Assembly (NCBI GenBank): GCA_017303975.1
Contig: JAFLBG010000015.1
Location: 1-64,000, forward strand
Length of the DNA: 64,000 bases
From: Bacteroidota bacterium
Lineage (GTDB): Bacteria > Bacteroidota > Bacteroidia > JAFLBG01
Direction: 5' to 3'
Part shown: piece by piece, positions 49,353-59,728 of the stretch
Layout of the letters: each line of letters begins with the position of its first letter
Numbering within the stretch: position 1 is the stretch's first letter
Notes under the pieces: model-generated
Database searches by the model: none
What the model saw: the letters and a program-made list of their open reading frames with translations, nothing else
Told to the model about the DNA's origin: nothing
Program-made: the position numbers and the translations under genes

Positions 49353-49439
49353 ATTCCCAAAGATATATTAAAATCAATATAAAGCACAACGTAAATTGTT
49401 AAAATTATTTTGTTTTAATCTAAATTAGCTTAAAATAAC

Positions 49440-49458
49440 TGTTAAAACATACATTTTA
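49440..49458 (+). repeat. 19-bp direct repeat, copy 2 (upstream of hicB)
   Basis: This is identical to 48697-48715 and lies 88 bp upstream of the HicB start. The two copies bracket the hicBA pair 743 bp apart. Flanking bases differ at once on both sides. The rest of the 49353-49552 gap is A+T-rich with no gene seen. Confidence 0.9.
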
Positions 49459-49552
49459 CACCTTAACTTTTGAATTAAATCTTCTAACTATGGTCATTTT
49501 CGGTCTTACTCATATATAGTTAACTGATAAAACCAACATGGGCTAAAAACCA

Positions 49553-51886
49553 CTATCGTATAAGACTAACGTGTCCGTTGTAGTTGTGTTTTTTGCCAAA
49601 CACATCGGTAATTTGAACCTTCCAAATATACACATCAATTTGAGCTAAATCACTTCCCCCATTTGCTTTACCATTCCAGGGTGTTGCAACATCAGAGGAA
49701 GCAACCTTTCCGGTAGTGTATATTTGCACTCCCCATCTATCATAAATCCATAATTGATACTCATTGCATCCAATAGCCAATCCATTAAAAAAATCGTTAA
49801 TCCCATCTCCGTTAGGCGAAAAGCTATTTGGGATATAGAAAATAAAATCTGGTCCAATGATAATATCATGCGCTACTGTATCGTAGCAGCCATAAGAATT
49901 CTGAACAATTAAAGACGCTGTATATGTGCTTGTTTGTTCCGTTGGGTATGTGTGCTGCACATTCGGAATACTTGGCACTAGCGAATCTCCATCTCCAAAA
50001 TAATACGCCCAATAATTTACATCGGACGATGATTGATTTGTAAAACCAACCAACGAATTTAGAATTGTTGCCGGATTAGGAGATGCGCCAAACTCGGCTG
50101 TTGGCTTGGGAAACACTTCTATCATTTGATTTACGGTAGATGTAGCCGAACATCCATTATTAGAAGTTGCTGTTAACGCTACATCATAAAAACCCGACTG
50201 GGTGTAACAGTGATTAGGGTTGGGAATGGTTTCAACGGAGCCATCTCCAAAATCCCAATTCCAAGTTGTGATACTGCTGCCATCTCCTGCAATAACTGTA
50301 AAATCGGTAAAATTTACACAATGCAAAGGACAGCCGCTTGTAACATCAGCATTAAAATTCACAACAGGATTTGGATAAAAAGAATAGGTGATATCATCAG
50401 AAACTGCACCACAAGGGCCAACTGGGTCGTCTGTTGTTAATGTAAGTGTTACAGAACCTGCTAAATACTCAGCGGAGCTCGGAGTGTAAATTGCATTTAA
50501 AGCGCTGCTACTAGGAACATACGTACCTGTACCACCGCTCCAACTGCCGGTTGTAGCCGAACCACCAACAGATCCCGCCAACTGAATAGAAGTATAAGGG
50601 CATACAAACGTATTTACACCTGCATTGGCAGAAGCTAACGCATTGACATTAATAGCATAAACAGCCGGAGTTCCAACACAACCAGCCACTTCAGGAATTA
50701 CTGTTATAGCAGAAGTCACAGAACTAGAACCTCCATTAACAGCAGCAAAAGAGGTTATATCACCCGAACCGCTTGCTGCTAAGCCAATAGATACATTCGA
50801 ATTTGTCCAAGTAAAAGTACCGCCAGCAGGTATACTTGTAAAATTAGTTGCTGAAATATTGTCTCCATCACACACTAATATATTAGAAGGCACATTTACA
50901 GTTGGAGTAGGATTAACCGTAATATTATAGGTAGCGGGTGGGCCAGTACATCCATCAAAAACAGATGTTACTGACACAACAGAAACAATTGGAGCAGAGG
51001 TAGTATTGACGGCTGTAAACGAAGGTATATTCCCTGTACCGGAGGCTCCTAAACCGATTGCGGTATTATCATTTGTCCAAGAAAAGGTACCACCTGCAGG
51101 CGCACTTACAAAATTAGTTGCAGGAATATTATCGTTGTTACACACTTCTATATCGGCAGGAACAGTAACAATGGGCGAAGGTTTAACTGTTAAATTAAAT
51201 GTAGTATCGAAACAGCCAAATGTCACAGTAACCGTTGAAACAGCTGTAGCTGGGACATTGGAAGCTACAAAGCCGGGGATATCACCGGTACCACTTGCAC
51301 CTAAACCGATAGAGGTATTATCATTTGCCCAATTATATGTTATACCTGTTCCAACAGGAAAGTTAGTAGCAGCGAAAGAGCTACCACCACAAACTGTTTG
51401 GCTTGCCAAAGATAAAGTTGGTGGTGCAGTTGCACAAGATTTTGTGAAATTTACGGTAGCTGGATACATCCCGCAACCATCCTCCGTAAAGGCAGTATTT
51501 CCTGAAATTATCTTAAAAGACAAGGGAACTCCGCAAGGAACATTTGGGAAATCATAAATCACCCAATCGTTATAGGTATTTGCATCATTGCAGTTAGCAA
51601 AAACTGTTAGTGGTGTAGAACATGCTGGCAAATCAGCAAAAGCAACATCAATCAAACTTCCTGCTGGAGATCCGGTTATATTGGTAGTATTTCCATTTAC
51701 TGTAAGTTCTAATGTCATAGTTGTAGAAGATGGATCTTCTGCGTTATGCCAATGCTCTACGTATAAGCGCAAATCTCCGGTACAGCTTATACAATAACCT
51801 ACTTGCACAGAATGGGCACGAACATTGCTCTTAATAAGAACAAAAAGTGCAACTACTAAAATTACTATCTTAAACCCTCGATACAT
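49553..51886 (-). CDS. T9SS cargo with PKD domains and type B sorting domain
   Basis: The protein has 777 aa. A signal peptide ends near VRA (residue 24). Residues about 27-150 form a Cys-rich beta-domain (GYCISCTGDLRLYVEHWHN, NCNDANTYNDWVIYDFPNVPCG). Three near-repeats of about 85 residues follow (ICNNDNIPATNF-type starts, GGTFSWTNDNTAIGLGASGTGNIPSF; about 155-410), then another Ig-like region and PKD domains (WNWDFGDGS and YYFGDGDSL, about 510-685). The end (about 690-777; FYIPNSFSPNGDGINDFF, IYDRWGVQIYTT, WNGKANGG, GHVSLIR) is the type B sorting domain. Probably exported through SprA to the surface or released. Confidence 0.88.
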   Translation of the reverse strand: MYRGFKIVILVVALFVLIKSNVRAHSVQVGYCISCTGDLRLYVEHWHNAEDPSSTTMTLELTVNGNTTNITGSPAGSLIDVAFADLPACSTPLTVFANCNDANTYNDWVIYDFPNVPCGVPLSFKIISGNTAFTEDGCGMYPATVNFTKSCATAPPTLSLASQTVCGGSSFAATNFPVGTGITYNWANDNTSIGLGASGTGDIPGFVASNVPATAVSTVTVTFGCFDTTFNLTVKPSPIVTVPADIEVCNNDNIPATNFVSAPAGGTFSWTNDNTAIGLGASGTGNIPSFTAVNTTSAPIVSVVSVTSVFDGCTGPPATYNITVNPTPTVNVPSNILVCDGDNISATNFTSIPAGGTFTWTNSNVSIGLAASGSGDITSFAAVNGGSSSVTSAITVIPEVAGCVGTPAVYAINVNALASANAGVNTFVCPYTSIQLAGSVGGSATTGSWSGGTGTYVPSSSALNAIYTPSSAEYLAGSVTLTLTTDDPVGPCGAVSDDITYSFYPNPVVNFNADVTSGCPLHCVNFTDFTVIAGDGSSITTWNWDFGDGSVETIPNPNHCYTQSGFYDVALTATSNNGCSATSTVNQMIEVFPKPTAEFGASPNPATILNSLVGFTNQSSSDVNYWAYYFGDGDSLVPSIPNVQHTYPTEQTSTYTASLIVQNSYGCYDTVAHDIIIGPDFIFYIPNSFSPNGDGINDFFNGLAIGCNEYQLWIYDRWGVQIYTTGKVASSDVATPWNGKANGGSDLAQIDVYIWKVQITDVFGKKHNYNGHVSLIR

Positions 51887-52036
51887 AAATTAAACAACTT
51901 AAACCAATTCCAATGGCAATACAAATAGACAAAAATATGCCACTAGTCAATTTACGAAAAACAAATATCAAAATCCAGATACTTTTGCCATTTATTCAAC
52001 ACTATAAGTTGAATAGTTTATTGTAACCCACAACTA

Positions 52037-55000
52037 TTAAGAATTAGGAGCTGCGCTTTTTACAACCACCCATCTTCCGGGCTTTGTATTGCTTATAGAT
52101 TTATCATACATAGCCTCGGCATTGGTATTAGGCAAATAAAACTTACCCGTATAAGCCGCATTTAAAACAACTCTAAATGTTTTGGTTTCATTCTTGTTCA
52201 ACTCAAAATAAGTATATACTCTATCATCCCGAATATCCTGATAAGTAGGGATAGCAGATTTTACTGTTGTTGGTAAATCAAAAGCTCGCGTATTGAGTAT
52301 CTCCCAACCGGAAGGGAATACTTGATTAAGAGCTAAGTTTCTGTATGCCTCTTTTAGTCCGGGATTTGTTACGGATACTTCTGCAATAAAATCTGTACCC
52401 TGCTCTAAGCTAGACACATCAATTGATTTACCATCCATAGAGGTATATTTGATTGTCATGTTCAAGTTGTTGTTTACATCAATTGCTTTTCCAACATTTG
52501 GAATACCTGTATTTATAAGCTTTACAAACAATACTGCGGATGTAGTATTTTTAAATTGAAGTTTTTGATTAGCAGACTCTCTTATAACTAATTTATCTTG
52601 GTAAATACTTTTTATAGTTGTAGCACTTCTTGTTGCCCCCCCATTCAAACTATAACTACATGTCAGATTACCCTTACTTAAAGCTTCTCCAAGATAGTAC
52701 TTAGAAATAGCATACAAGCCAAATGCGGTAGTTTGTGTACTATACCATTCCTTGCTATTCAACGAACCCGAAATCCTTTTAACTACATCCGCTGCCTTTA
52801 CTTTTTGACCTGTTAACAACAAAGCTTCTACAATTATAGATTCATCGCGCAATGCAGAGCCATATGTATAATCGGCATATGCGTAAGGAGCCACACTGGT
52901 AGTTAATTGAGTTATCAATTTGCTAGCTGTTTCTCTTTGTCCAATCAGAGCATAAGCAGCAGCTAAAGTCCATTTGGCAGATATGCTCAAATTCATTTTT
53001 TCCTTTAATCTGTTCATAGCACTCAACTCGGGACTTTGTGCCAAAGCCAACGTATATAAACGATATGCTTGAGCCAAATCTGTATTATGGTAGTAATAGT
53101 CAGAAGTTGCTCTATCCGACCAATTTAGAGCTGTTTGCTGTTGAAATTTTTTCCAATTCTCTAACATGTGTTTTGATACCGTATATCCTTTTGATTTGGC
53201 TTCCAATAAATAATGACCGGCATAGCTTGTACCCCAATCATCAGAAAGAGTTTCTCCCGGCCAATAAGCAAAACCTCCGGCACTTGTTTGAAACAATTTA
53301 ATTCGCTCAATAGATGCAGCAATATTTCTATCAATCTGATTCTTTAAATTATCTGTAAGCTCTACTAAACCACTCAGGTATAACTGAGGAAAAGCCGAAG
53401 AAGTTGTCTGCTCAATACATCCATGAGGATAGCTCACCAAATAACTTAATCGTTCTTGCAAATTAATGGGCGGTATTGACGAAACCTCCAGCATAGAACT
53501 ATTGGTACCAGGCATTCCAACTAACTGAAAATCTTTTGTCCACGATTTCTGCGGTTCAATAATTGCTTCTATTATTTCGGAAGTAGGTTGATTCGGATTC
53601 CGAATATCAATCTCAATTTCTTGCTTTGCAATCTCGGTGCCACTTTGTGCTACAACAGCTACCTTTCCAACGCCAATACCAGGTTTTACTTTCAATTTAA
53701 AATTAATAACCTTATCCCCTACTTCATTAAATACAATTGCTTTAGAAACATTATCAACAGCAGAAAATTCTTTACTTAGTGTAATCTTAACACTAACATT
53801 TTTCACCTTTTTATCCATTGCAAAAATGGTAACCGGCAAATCTACTTCCTCTTCAGGACCAAGCACTCTGGGCAGTGTAGCCAATAACATCAACGGTTTA
53901 CGAACAGGAACGGTTTTCTCGGCATTGCCGTAGGCACCGTCTTTTCCGGCAATTGCCATGATACGAACAGAGCCTACATAAGGAGGCAACATAAATTCAT
54001 GTTTCCTTTTTTCGCCTTTCTTTAAATAAAAAGGACCAATGTATTTTACCATTGGCTTAAATCGATTTGCCTTCGAACTACCTTTTTTGTTTATGGCATC
54101 ATCTCCACCAATAGCCAATAGCCTTTCAACAGCAGCACCATACGAACCGATTACCATATCATATAAATCCCAAGTTTTAACACCCAATGCTTCTCGTGCA
54201 TAAAAATAATTCCACGGATCAGGAGTTTTAAAACGAGTTAAATCGAGCAATCCCTCGTCCACTACGGCTAGCGTATAAGCCATATCTTTCCCGTCTTTTT
54301 CACTAATAGTAATGGAGGTTTTTGCTTCAGGTGTCCAAACATCTATTGTTTCGAGCAAAGGGCTCAAATGCGTTTCGGGGTTGTGAACTTCTATAGGCAA
54401 TACCCCATACATTCTAATTGGCAAATCGTTATTGAGTTGTGCATGTGGCTGTACCAATGAAACAAATGCGTATATATTGGGAGCCATTTCTTCAGTTGCC
54501 TTAAACGTATAACGTGTAGTGCCTTTGGTTGTTTGTATCCATTCTTGCTTAATAATTTTCGAGCCAGTTTCGATAGATAGCAACGCTCTTCCTTTTTCTG
54601 TTGAAGGAATATTTAATGTAACATCATCATTTACATTATACTTTTCCTTGTCGCTTGTAAAAGCAAGCATTGTAGCACCTTCTGTGCCTTTGTCTGTTCG
54701 ACCATACCACGATGGCCAATCAAAATATATTATTTTCCCGCTTACATGACCGCTCTTTTCGTCCTGTACCAATAAAAGATATCTACCCCAATCATTCTTT
54801 GGAATATTTACAGTTAATGTAGATTTTCCATTTGGGGTTGTTGTAATTTTTTTACTTAAATACAACTGGTTGTACGTTTTATCTGCAAAATTTGCCAACT
54901 CGCCTTCATAGCTATTCCACCACCAACGCCAGTTTAACTTATACATACTAATACTTAAGTCTCTTGAAATTGGAATTTTATTTTCTGAAACAGAAACAAT

Positions 55001-57637
55001 ATCAATTACGTGATTGGTATCTGTAACCAGTGTTTGAGAATAATTAGTTGTTTGCGGAATTTTAACACCCACATAATGTGTATAAGGCGAAAAAGGTGCT
55101 GTAAATTTATCAATACTGAATGCGCCTCCTTCTTCAAAAACACGAACTGTAAAATGACTATTCAAAATACCGGGTGCACTTGTATTAGCAGAAAAATCAG
55201 GCATTACAATAGCCTCTCCATCGGCATCTGTCTTTCCTTCATAAACCAACTCGCTCTCTGAATAAAAATTAGATGTTGGATTAGTAAACGCAAATCCTTT
55301 GTAGGTATCTGAAAAATAATTCTCGTTTGGCGAATAGTACGCATCAATTTTAGTAGTCAAATTTTTTGCAGGAGCACCGTGCAGCCAATTCACTTTCAGG
55401 TGCGCATCGTTTTCTTTACTCGCGGAGATTAATTCTTTTTCAAATTTAACATTGATTTTAAGCCTATTGGGCATTATCGTTTCTACTTTTAGCGACTTTG
55501 TAAAAACAGCTTTCCCGGCTGCAATGTTAGCCGTATAATTACCTGTTGGCGCATCTTTAGAGGTAGAAAATGCAAATTTATAAAATCCATTTACAGGCTC
55601 GGAATTTACCAATCGTTTAATCTGTTGACCGCGAGGATTTATCAACTCCAATGTTACCGGATAATTAGAAGGAAGTTCATTTACTTTATTTTCTAAAACA
55701 AAACCCAAAAATATGCTATCGCCAGGTCGCCAAATTCCTCGTTCCGTATACACAAATCCTTTCATGCCTCTATCTACTTGCTCTCCAGACACATCGAACA
55801 TACTCATAGACAAAGATGCACCATCTTCTAATTTTAAATAACCTCGTTGTGTTCCATTCTTTGCAACAACTGCAAATGGCTTTTTTGTAGAAAATATAGT
55901 TGCAAAGCCTTGTTCGTTAGTAACAGCCTTGCCTATAAGCTGTTGCTGAAAATCATATAATTCAATTGCGCAACCAATCAATGGGTCGATAGTTTTCAAA
56001 TCAGTAAGCGCTACGTTTATCGAACCATCTTCTGATTTTTTTGCAATTATCCCTATATCGGAAGCTAAAATACTTCTACTTACTGCTGATTTAAAGCGGT
56101 AGTACTCTTTGCTACAAGGGTCTCCTCGCAAGCTATAATCGTACTCTTCATCGTACTCATAATACCCTTCATCTCCATAATCGCTGTAATAGGTATACTC
56201 AGCCTCCTCGTCTTCAATATCATCCTCAACTGTTTTAAGCGATAAATCTTCTACGGTGGTATTGTTTACAGAACCGCAATTGTAAAGGGAATACTCTTTC
56301 TTAAAATCGAGGTACACTTTATAAATTGCTCCCGGCTCTATCTTTATCAAGCTTGTTAAATCTAAGTGATAGAGCTGCCATTGCTTTAAATCCTTTGCAG
56401 ACTTATACGAAAGAGGAATCGTCTTTTTTAGAATCGTCTTTCCAACTCTATACAATTCATTGTTTCCGTCCAACGTATTAACTTGAAGAAACTGAAGAAT
56501 GTTGTTTTCATAAATTTTAATAACCTTTACATCTACCGCCTTCAGGTTTACAGCATTAAATGGCATGTACATTCCATTGGTAGTGGGCAAAATAGTCCCT
56601 TTTCCAACAAAACTTACTTGAGGTTTAATATCTTCGAATACTACCGAATATGTATATTGCTTTAAAAGCTTAAGGCCACCTACACTTGCAATACCAACAT
56701 TTAGCTGCAACGTTTGCTCACCAATAAGCGGTGCAGAAGGAAAAACTTTTACTTCATTATTATCAACACTAAATTTCAAATTAGTAGCATTTGTGAGTGT
56801 TACCAACCCACTTAACTCTTGGTCTGGCAATATTGCTTTAGAAAATTGCAGAGAAATATATTGTTCAGGTTCGTTGACAACCTTCAAATTCATTAACTCC
56901 AAGCAAGAAAAGCAAGGAATTGTTATTTCTTTTGTACCACTACCATCAATATTATAATCAGCACCAGTCCAACTAATAACTAATTGTTTTGCAACATCAG
57001 CAGGCTTAATATCTTTTACAATAAACTGAAACTCCTTAGTTCCTTTTCGTAAAAAATATATTGGCATATTCACTTCATCTAACTTTGCAGTTAAAATTCT
57101 CTCTACCAAACCACTATCTACCACATCAGCAAAATCAAGCGCTCCGGACACTTCGTACGAAAGATCACCTTCGCGCTCAACAGATGTAACATTCTGAACA
57201 TCTACCGAAAAAGATTGTTTCAATGTATTGAAAGTAAAATCAAATCTTTCGTACTCGCTAGGCACATCAAGCACTTTAGAAAGATAAAAGGAAGCTCGAT
57301 ATAATTTATCCGGTTCTAATTTATACTTGGGTTTAAACTCAATAGTTTTAGAATCTAACCAAACGGCCTCTCCTTCAATGGATGGCGCAAACTCAAACAA
57401 CCGTTCTTTAACAGGCACTCCAATCTCCACCTCTGCTTGGGTAGGATTCGCCAATACAATTCTAATAGTTGATTCTACAGAAATATGAGACCATGTGTAG
57501 GCTAGTATATAACTACTAAAATTTTGTTTTTGCTGTGATGAACCAGCACCATTAGAGGATTGGTATTTAGAAAAAAACAATCCTCCAACAATAACTAGTA
57601 GGGCTAAGGGGAGGGCAATTAAAATTTTTTTTGTCAT
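52037..57637 (-). CDS. Alpha-2-macroglobulin family protein with intact thioester
   Basis: The protein has 1866 aa. It starts with an uncleaved-looking signal anchor (ILIALPLALLVIVGGLFF), with no lipobox Cys. The order of macroglobulin domains, FVYTERGIWRPGDSIFLGF, EVHNPETHLSP-type A2M segment, and YPHGCIEQTTS fits bacterial alpha-2-macroglobulins. Cys1407 and Gln1410 form the CxEQ thioester that traps proteases covalently. The C-terminal thioester and MG10-like regions follow. Residues about 465-505 form an acidic, Tyr-rich loop (YSDYGDEGYYEYDEEYDYS). It probably guards the periplasm against host or bacterial proteases. The usual PBP1C partner gene is not adjacent. The gene is 48 bp after the sulfatase-fold gene. 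Confidence 0.93.
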   Translation of the reverse strand: MTKKILIALPLALLVIVGGLFFSKYQSSNGAGSSQQKQNFSSYILAYTWSHISVESTIRIVLANPTQAEVEIGVPVKERLFEFAPSIEGEAVWLDSKTIEFKPKYKLEPDKLYRASFYLSKVLDVPSEYERFDFTFNTLKQSFSVDVQNVTSVEREGDLSYEVSGALDFADVVDSGLVERILTAKLDEVNMPIYFLRKGTKEFQFIVKDIKPADVAKQLVISWTGADYNIDGSGTKEITIPCFSCLELMNLKVVNEPEQYISLQFSKAILPDQELSGLVTLTNATNLKFSVDNNEVKVFPSAPLIGEQTLQLNVGIASVGGLKLLKQYTYSVVFEDIKPQVSFVGKGTILPTTNGMYMPFNAVNLKAVDVKVIKIYENNILQFLQVNTLDGNNELYRVGKTILKKTIPLSYKSAKDLKQWQLYHLDLTSLIKIEPGAIYKVYLDFKKEYSLYNCGSVNNTTVEDLSLKTVEDDIEDEEAEYTYYSDYGDEGYYEYDEEYDYSLRGDPCSKEYYRFKSAVSRSILASDIGIIAKKSEDGSINVALTDLKTIDPLIGCAIELYDFQQQLIGKAVTNEQGFATIFSTKKPFAVVAKNGTQRGYLKLEDGASLSMSMFDVSGEQVDRGMKGFVYTERGIWRPGDSIFLGFVLENKVNELPSNYPVTLELINPRGQQIKRLVNSEPVNGFYKFAFSTSKDAPTGNYTANIAAGKAVFTKSLKVETIMPNRLKINVKFEKELISASKENDAHLKVNWLHGAPAKNLTTKIDAYYSPNENYFSDTYKGFAFTNPTSNFYSESELVYEGKTDADGEAIVMPDFSANTSAPGILNSHFTVRVFEEGGAFSIDKFTAPFSPYTHYVGVKIPQTTNYSQTLVTDTNHVIDIVSVSENKIPISRDLSISMYKLNWRWWWNSYEGELANFADKTYNQLYLSKKITTTPNGKSTLTVNIPKNDWGRYLLLVQDEKSGHVSGKIIYFDWPSWYGRTDKGTEGATMLAFTSDKEKYNVNDDVTLNIPSTEKGRALLSIETGSKIIKQEWIQTTKGTTRYTFKATEEMAPNIYAFVSLVQPHAQLNNDLPIRMYGVLPIEVHNPETHLSPLLETIDVWTPEAKTSITISEKDGKDMAYTLAVVDEGLLDLTRFKTPDPWNYFYAREALGVKTWDLYDMVIGSYGAAVERLLAIGGDDAINKKGSSKANRFKPMVKYIGPFYLKKGEKRKHEFMLPPYVGSVRIMAIAGKDGAYGNAEKTVPVRKPLMLLATLPRVLGPEEEVDLPVTIFAMDKKVKNVSVKITLSKEFSAVDNVSKAIVFNEVGDKVINFKLKVKPGIGVGKVAVVAQSGTEIAKQEIEIDIRNPNQPTSEIIEAIIEPQKSWTKDFQLVGMPGTNSSMLEVSSIPPINLQERLSYLVSYPHGCIEQTTSSAFPQLYLSGLVELTDNLKNQIDRNIAASIERIKLFQTSAGGFAYWPGETLSDDWGTSYAGHYLLEAKSKGYTVSKHMLENWKKFQQQTALNWSDRATSDYYYHNTDLAQAYRLYTLALAQSPELSAMNRLKEKMNLSISAKWTLAAAYALIGQRETASKLITQLTTSVAPYAYADYTYGSALRDESIIVEALLLTGQKVKAADVVKRISGSLNSKEWYSTQTTAFGLYAISKYYLGEALSKGNLTCSYSLNGGATRSATTIKSIYQDKLVIRESANQKLQFKNTTSAVLFVKLINTGIPNVGKAIDVNNNLNMTIKYTSMDGKSIDVSSLEQGTDFIAEVSVTNPGLKEAYRNLALNQVFPSGWEILNTRAFDLPTTVKSAIPTYQDIRDDRVYTYFELNKNETKTFRVVLNAAYTGKFYLPNTNAEAMYDKSISNTKPGRWVVVKSAAPNS

Positions 57638-57685
57638 AATTCAAGTATTAACAATACACTCACTATTTTTTAAAATAAATATCGT

Positions 57686-59557
57686 TTAAAAATTTAAAAA
57701 TTCTTCGAATACAAGTTGCATGTATGATTTGCCTTCTTTCTCTATGATTTTCTTTTGTTCCTCCGATAAAAATTTAAGATACTCCTCTCTATTTTGAGAA
57801 TGCACCAATACATAAGAGTGATTGGGTCTTAACCAACCAAAACCATCGGTTGCTTCATAATAGGCAAACTCCGGACTATATGGATTAAACAAATTTTTGC
57901 TCCACTTGTCGTATGGGCTAGTGTTAAAATCTAGCTGTTTAAGCAACGTAACAGGCAAATCAATTTGAGAAGCGAGCTTAGTGTACTTTGTACCCCTATG
58001 TTCTGGCTTCAACACCTCTCCATAAAATAACATAGGGATTTTTCTATACTCGGGCTGGTTAAACGCATATTTATGTGGTGTGATATGACTATGGTCGGAA
58101 ATAAACACAAACAACGTATTGGAATACCAAGGTTGTTTTTTTGCCTCTTGAATAAACTTATACATCTGCTTATCTGCATAAAAAGCCGAATTCAAATATT
58201 CTCGTTCATCACCACCCCAGGTAATACTATCTCCCATTGGTATATCGTATGGAGAGTGTGTGCTGCCTGTAAATAGTGTTGCAAAAAAAGGCTGCGCTGT
58301 GTTTTTCAACTCATTCAATTGCTTCGCATATAAGTATTCATCGTGTATTCCTAATCTTGCTCTTGGAACAGCAGCATCAAAATAGGCTTCATCTTGTACC
58401 TTATCAATTCCCTGATAATAAAGAAAAGCCTTTATGTTGGCGTAATCTAAATCACCGCCAAATAAAAAAGATGTTTGGTAATTGGCTTTTTTAAATTCTT
58501 TGATGATTGTTGGTACCGAAGCATATTTTGCAGGTTGTGCAACAACAGAATTATTGGGTTGTGCAGGAAATCCGGTAAATATACAACCTATGCCTTGGTC
58601 GGATAAAGACGCACTCGCATATAAATTATTGAACAGAATTCCTTCGGAAATTAATTTTTCGAAATTAGGAGTTACACCTTCGTAGCCACCAGTGCTTTTA
58701 ACCAAATCGGCCGACCAACCCTCTAAAATACAAAGCACAATATTAGGCTTTACACTATCAATAATTTTTATGGTCGTGTCTTTCTCGACATAGTTTATTC
58801 GTGCAACTTCTTTCTTTGCATCCTCCAAATCATAATAATGGTAAGGATTTCCTTCTATTGCCCCGGTATTTTCCCATACACTTTGAAACAAATTCCACGT
58901 ACTATTTACGGCAGCCAAATTCAAGATATTCTTATTAGAAAAATAAGCATCGCTTTGTTGTATCGGAATTTGCTGCACTCCTCCTCTAATTCCAAGTACC
59001 AGCAAAATGGGGGTGATGAGAATAAAAAGTATATTTTCAAAAAGATTATTTTTTGTGATGCCATTTTGCGCAGCAACGAATTTTAAATAAACATACTTGT
59101 ACAAGCAAAAAGTAAGCACAGCTATTACCGATAATCCTCCCCAAAAGAATACAGGTCGAGTGGTTTCAAAAATCTGCTTAGGGTCATTCAAGAATTTGAA
59201 CGCTTTGATATTCATTTTCATCCCCCACTCGTTGTATATTTCAAGCTCGGCAACAGAGATAATTACCACCAAACTAATCAACACCAATGTGAAAATATTC
59301 TTGACCCGTAAGACTTTGACACTTGGTATAAAACCAACAAATAAGTAGCACAAAAATGGAATTGCAATAAAATAAGATGCCATGGAAACGTCCAATCCCA
59401 AGCCATGGTAAAAAGCAAGTATCAATTGAGTAGCTGGAACATCTTGCAATTCACTTAAATTATATACTAAAAATACTGCTCTAAAGAATGAAAAGAGAAA
59501 AATCCAGAACAGGAAGTCGAGAATAAATAAGGTGTAGTTTTTTCTTGTATTTATCAT
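57686..59557 (-). CDS. LTA synthase family protein (membrane sulfatase-fold transferase)
   Basis: The protein has 623 aa: five membrane segments (about 1-195) and an extracytoplasmic sulfatase fold. NIVLCILEGWSADLVKSTGGYEGVTPNFEKL begins the domain; ASASLSDQGIGCIFTGFPAQP holds the probable nucleophile Ser, and GSTHSPYDIP and VFISDHSHITPHKY carry metal ligands. It differs in the active-site loop from the relative at 23143 (SDQGIG against KKSIEGIP), so the two probably act on different substrates. It is upstream of the macroglobulin gene on the same strand and may share its transcript. Confidence 0.85.
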   Translation of the reverse strand: MINTRKNYTLFILDFLFWIFLFSFFRAVFLVYNLSELQDVPATQLILAFYHGLGLDVSMASYFIAIPFLCYLFVGFIPSVKVLRVKNIFTLVLISLVVIISVAELEIYNEWGMKMNIKAFKFLNDPKQIFETTRPVFFWGGLSVIAVLTFCLYKYVYLKFVAAQNGITKNNLFENILFILITPILLVLGIRGGVQQIPIQQSDAYFSNKNILNLAAVNSTWNLFQSVWENTGAIEGNPYHYYDLEDAKKEVARINYVEKDTTIKIIDSVKPNIVLCILEGWSADLVKSTGGYEGVTPNFEKLISEGILFNNLYASASLSDQGIGCIFTGFPAQPNNSVVAQPAKYASVPTIIKEFKKANYQTSFLFGGDLDYANIKAFLYYQGIDKVQDEAYFDAAVPRARLGIHDEYLYAKQLNELKNTAQPFFATLFTGSTHSPYDIPMGDSITWGGDEREYLNSAFYADKQMYKFIQEAKKQPWYSNTLFVFISDHSHITPHKYAFNQPEYRKIPMLFYGEVLKPEHRGTKYTKLASQIDLPVTLLKQLDFNTSPYDKWSKNLFNPYSPEFAYYEATDGFGWLRPNHSYVLVHSQNREEYLKFLSEEQKKIIEKEGKSYMQLVFEEFLNF

Positions 59558-59728
59558 TATTGCACTGAACCTTACTTCCTAAAACATGTAGGAATAACTT
59601 TATTAATTTAAGTGTTACTTCCAAAAAATGGTCTTCCATAAAACTATAAAAATTCAGCCAAATAACACTTATCTAATTTGCATATACTTTTCCACTATAC
59701 AAGCAAAATAACTACCTTTATATGTGCT

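Noticed and set aside
51006-51557. 183-aa reading frame antisense to the PKD cargo
   Set aside because: It mirrors the repeated codons of the cargo gene, has no family pattern and no start signals.
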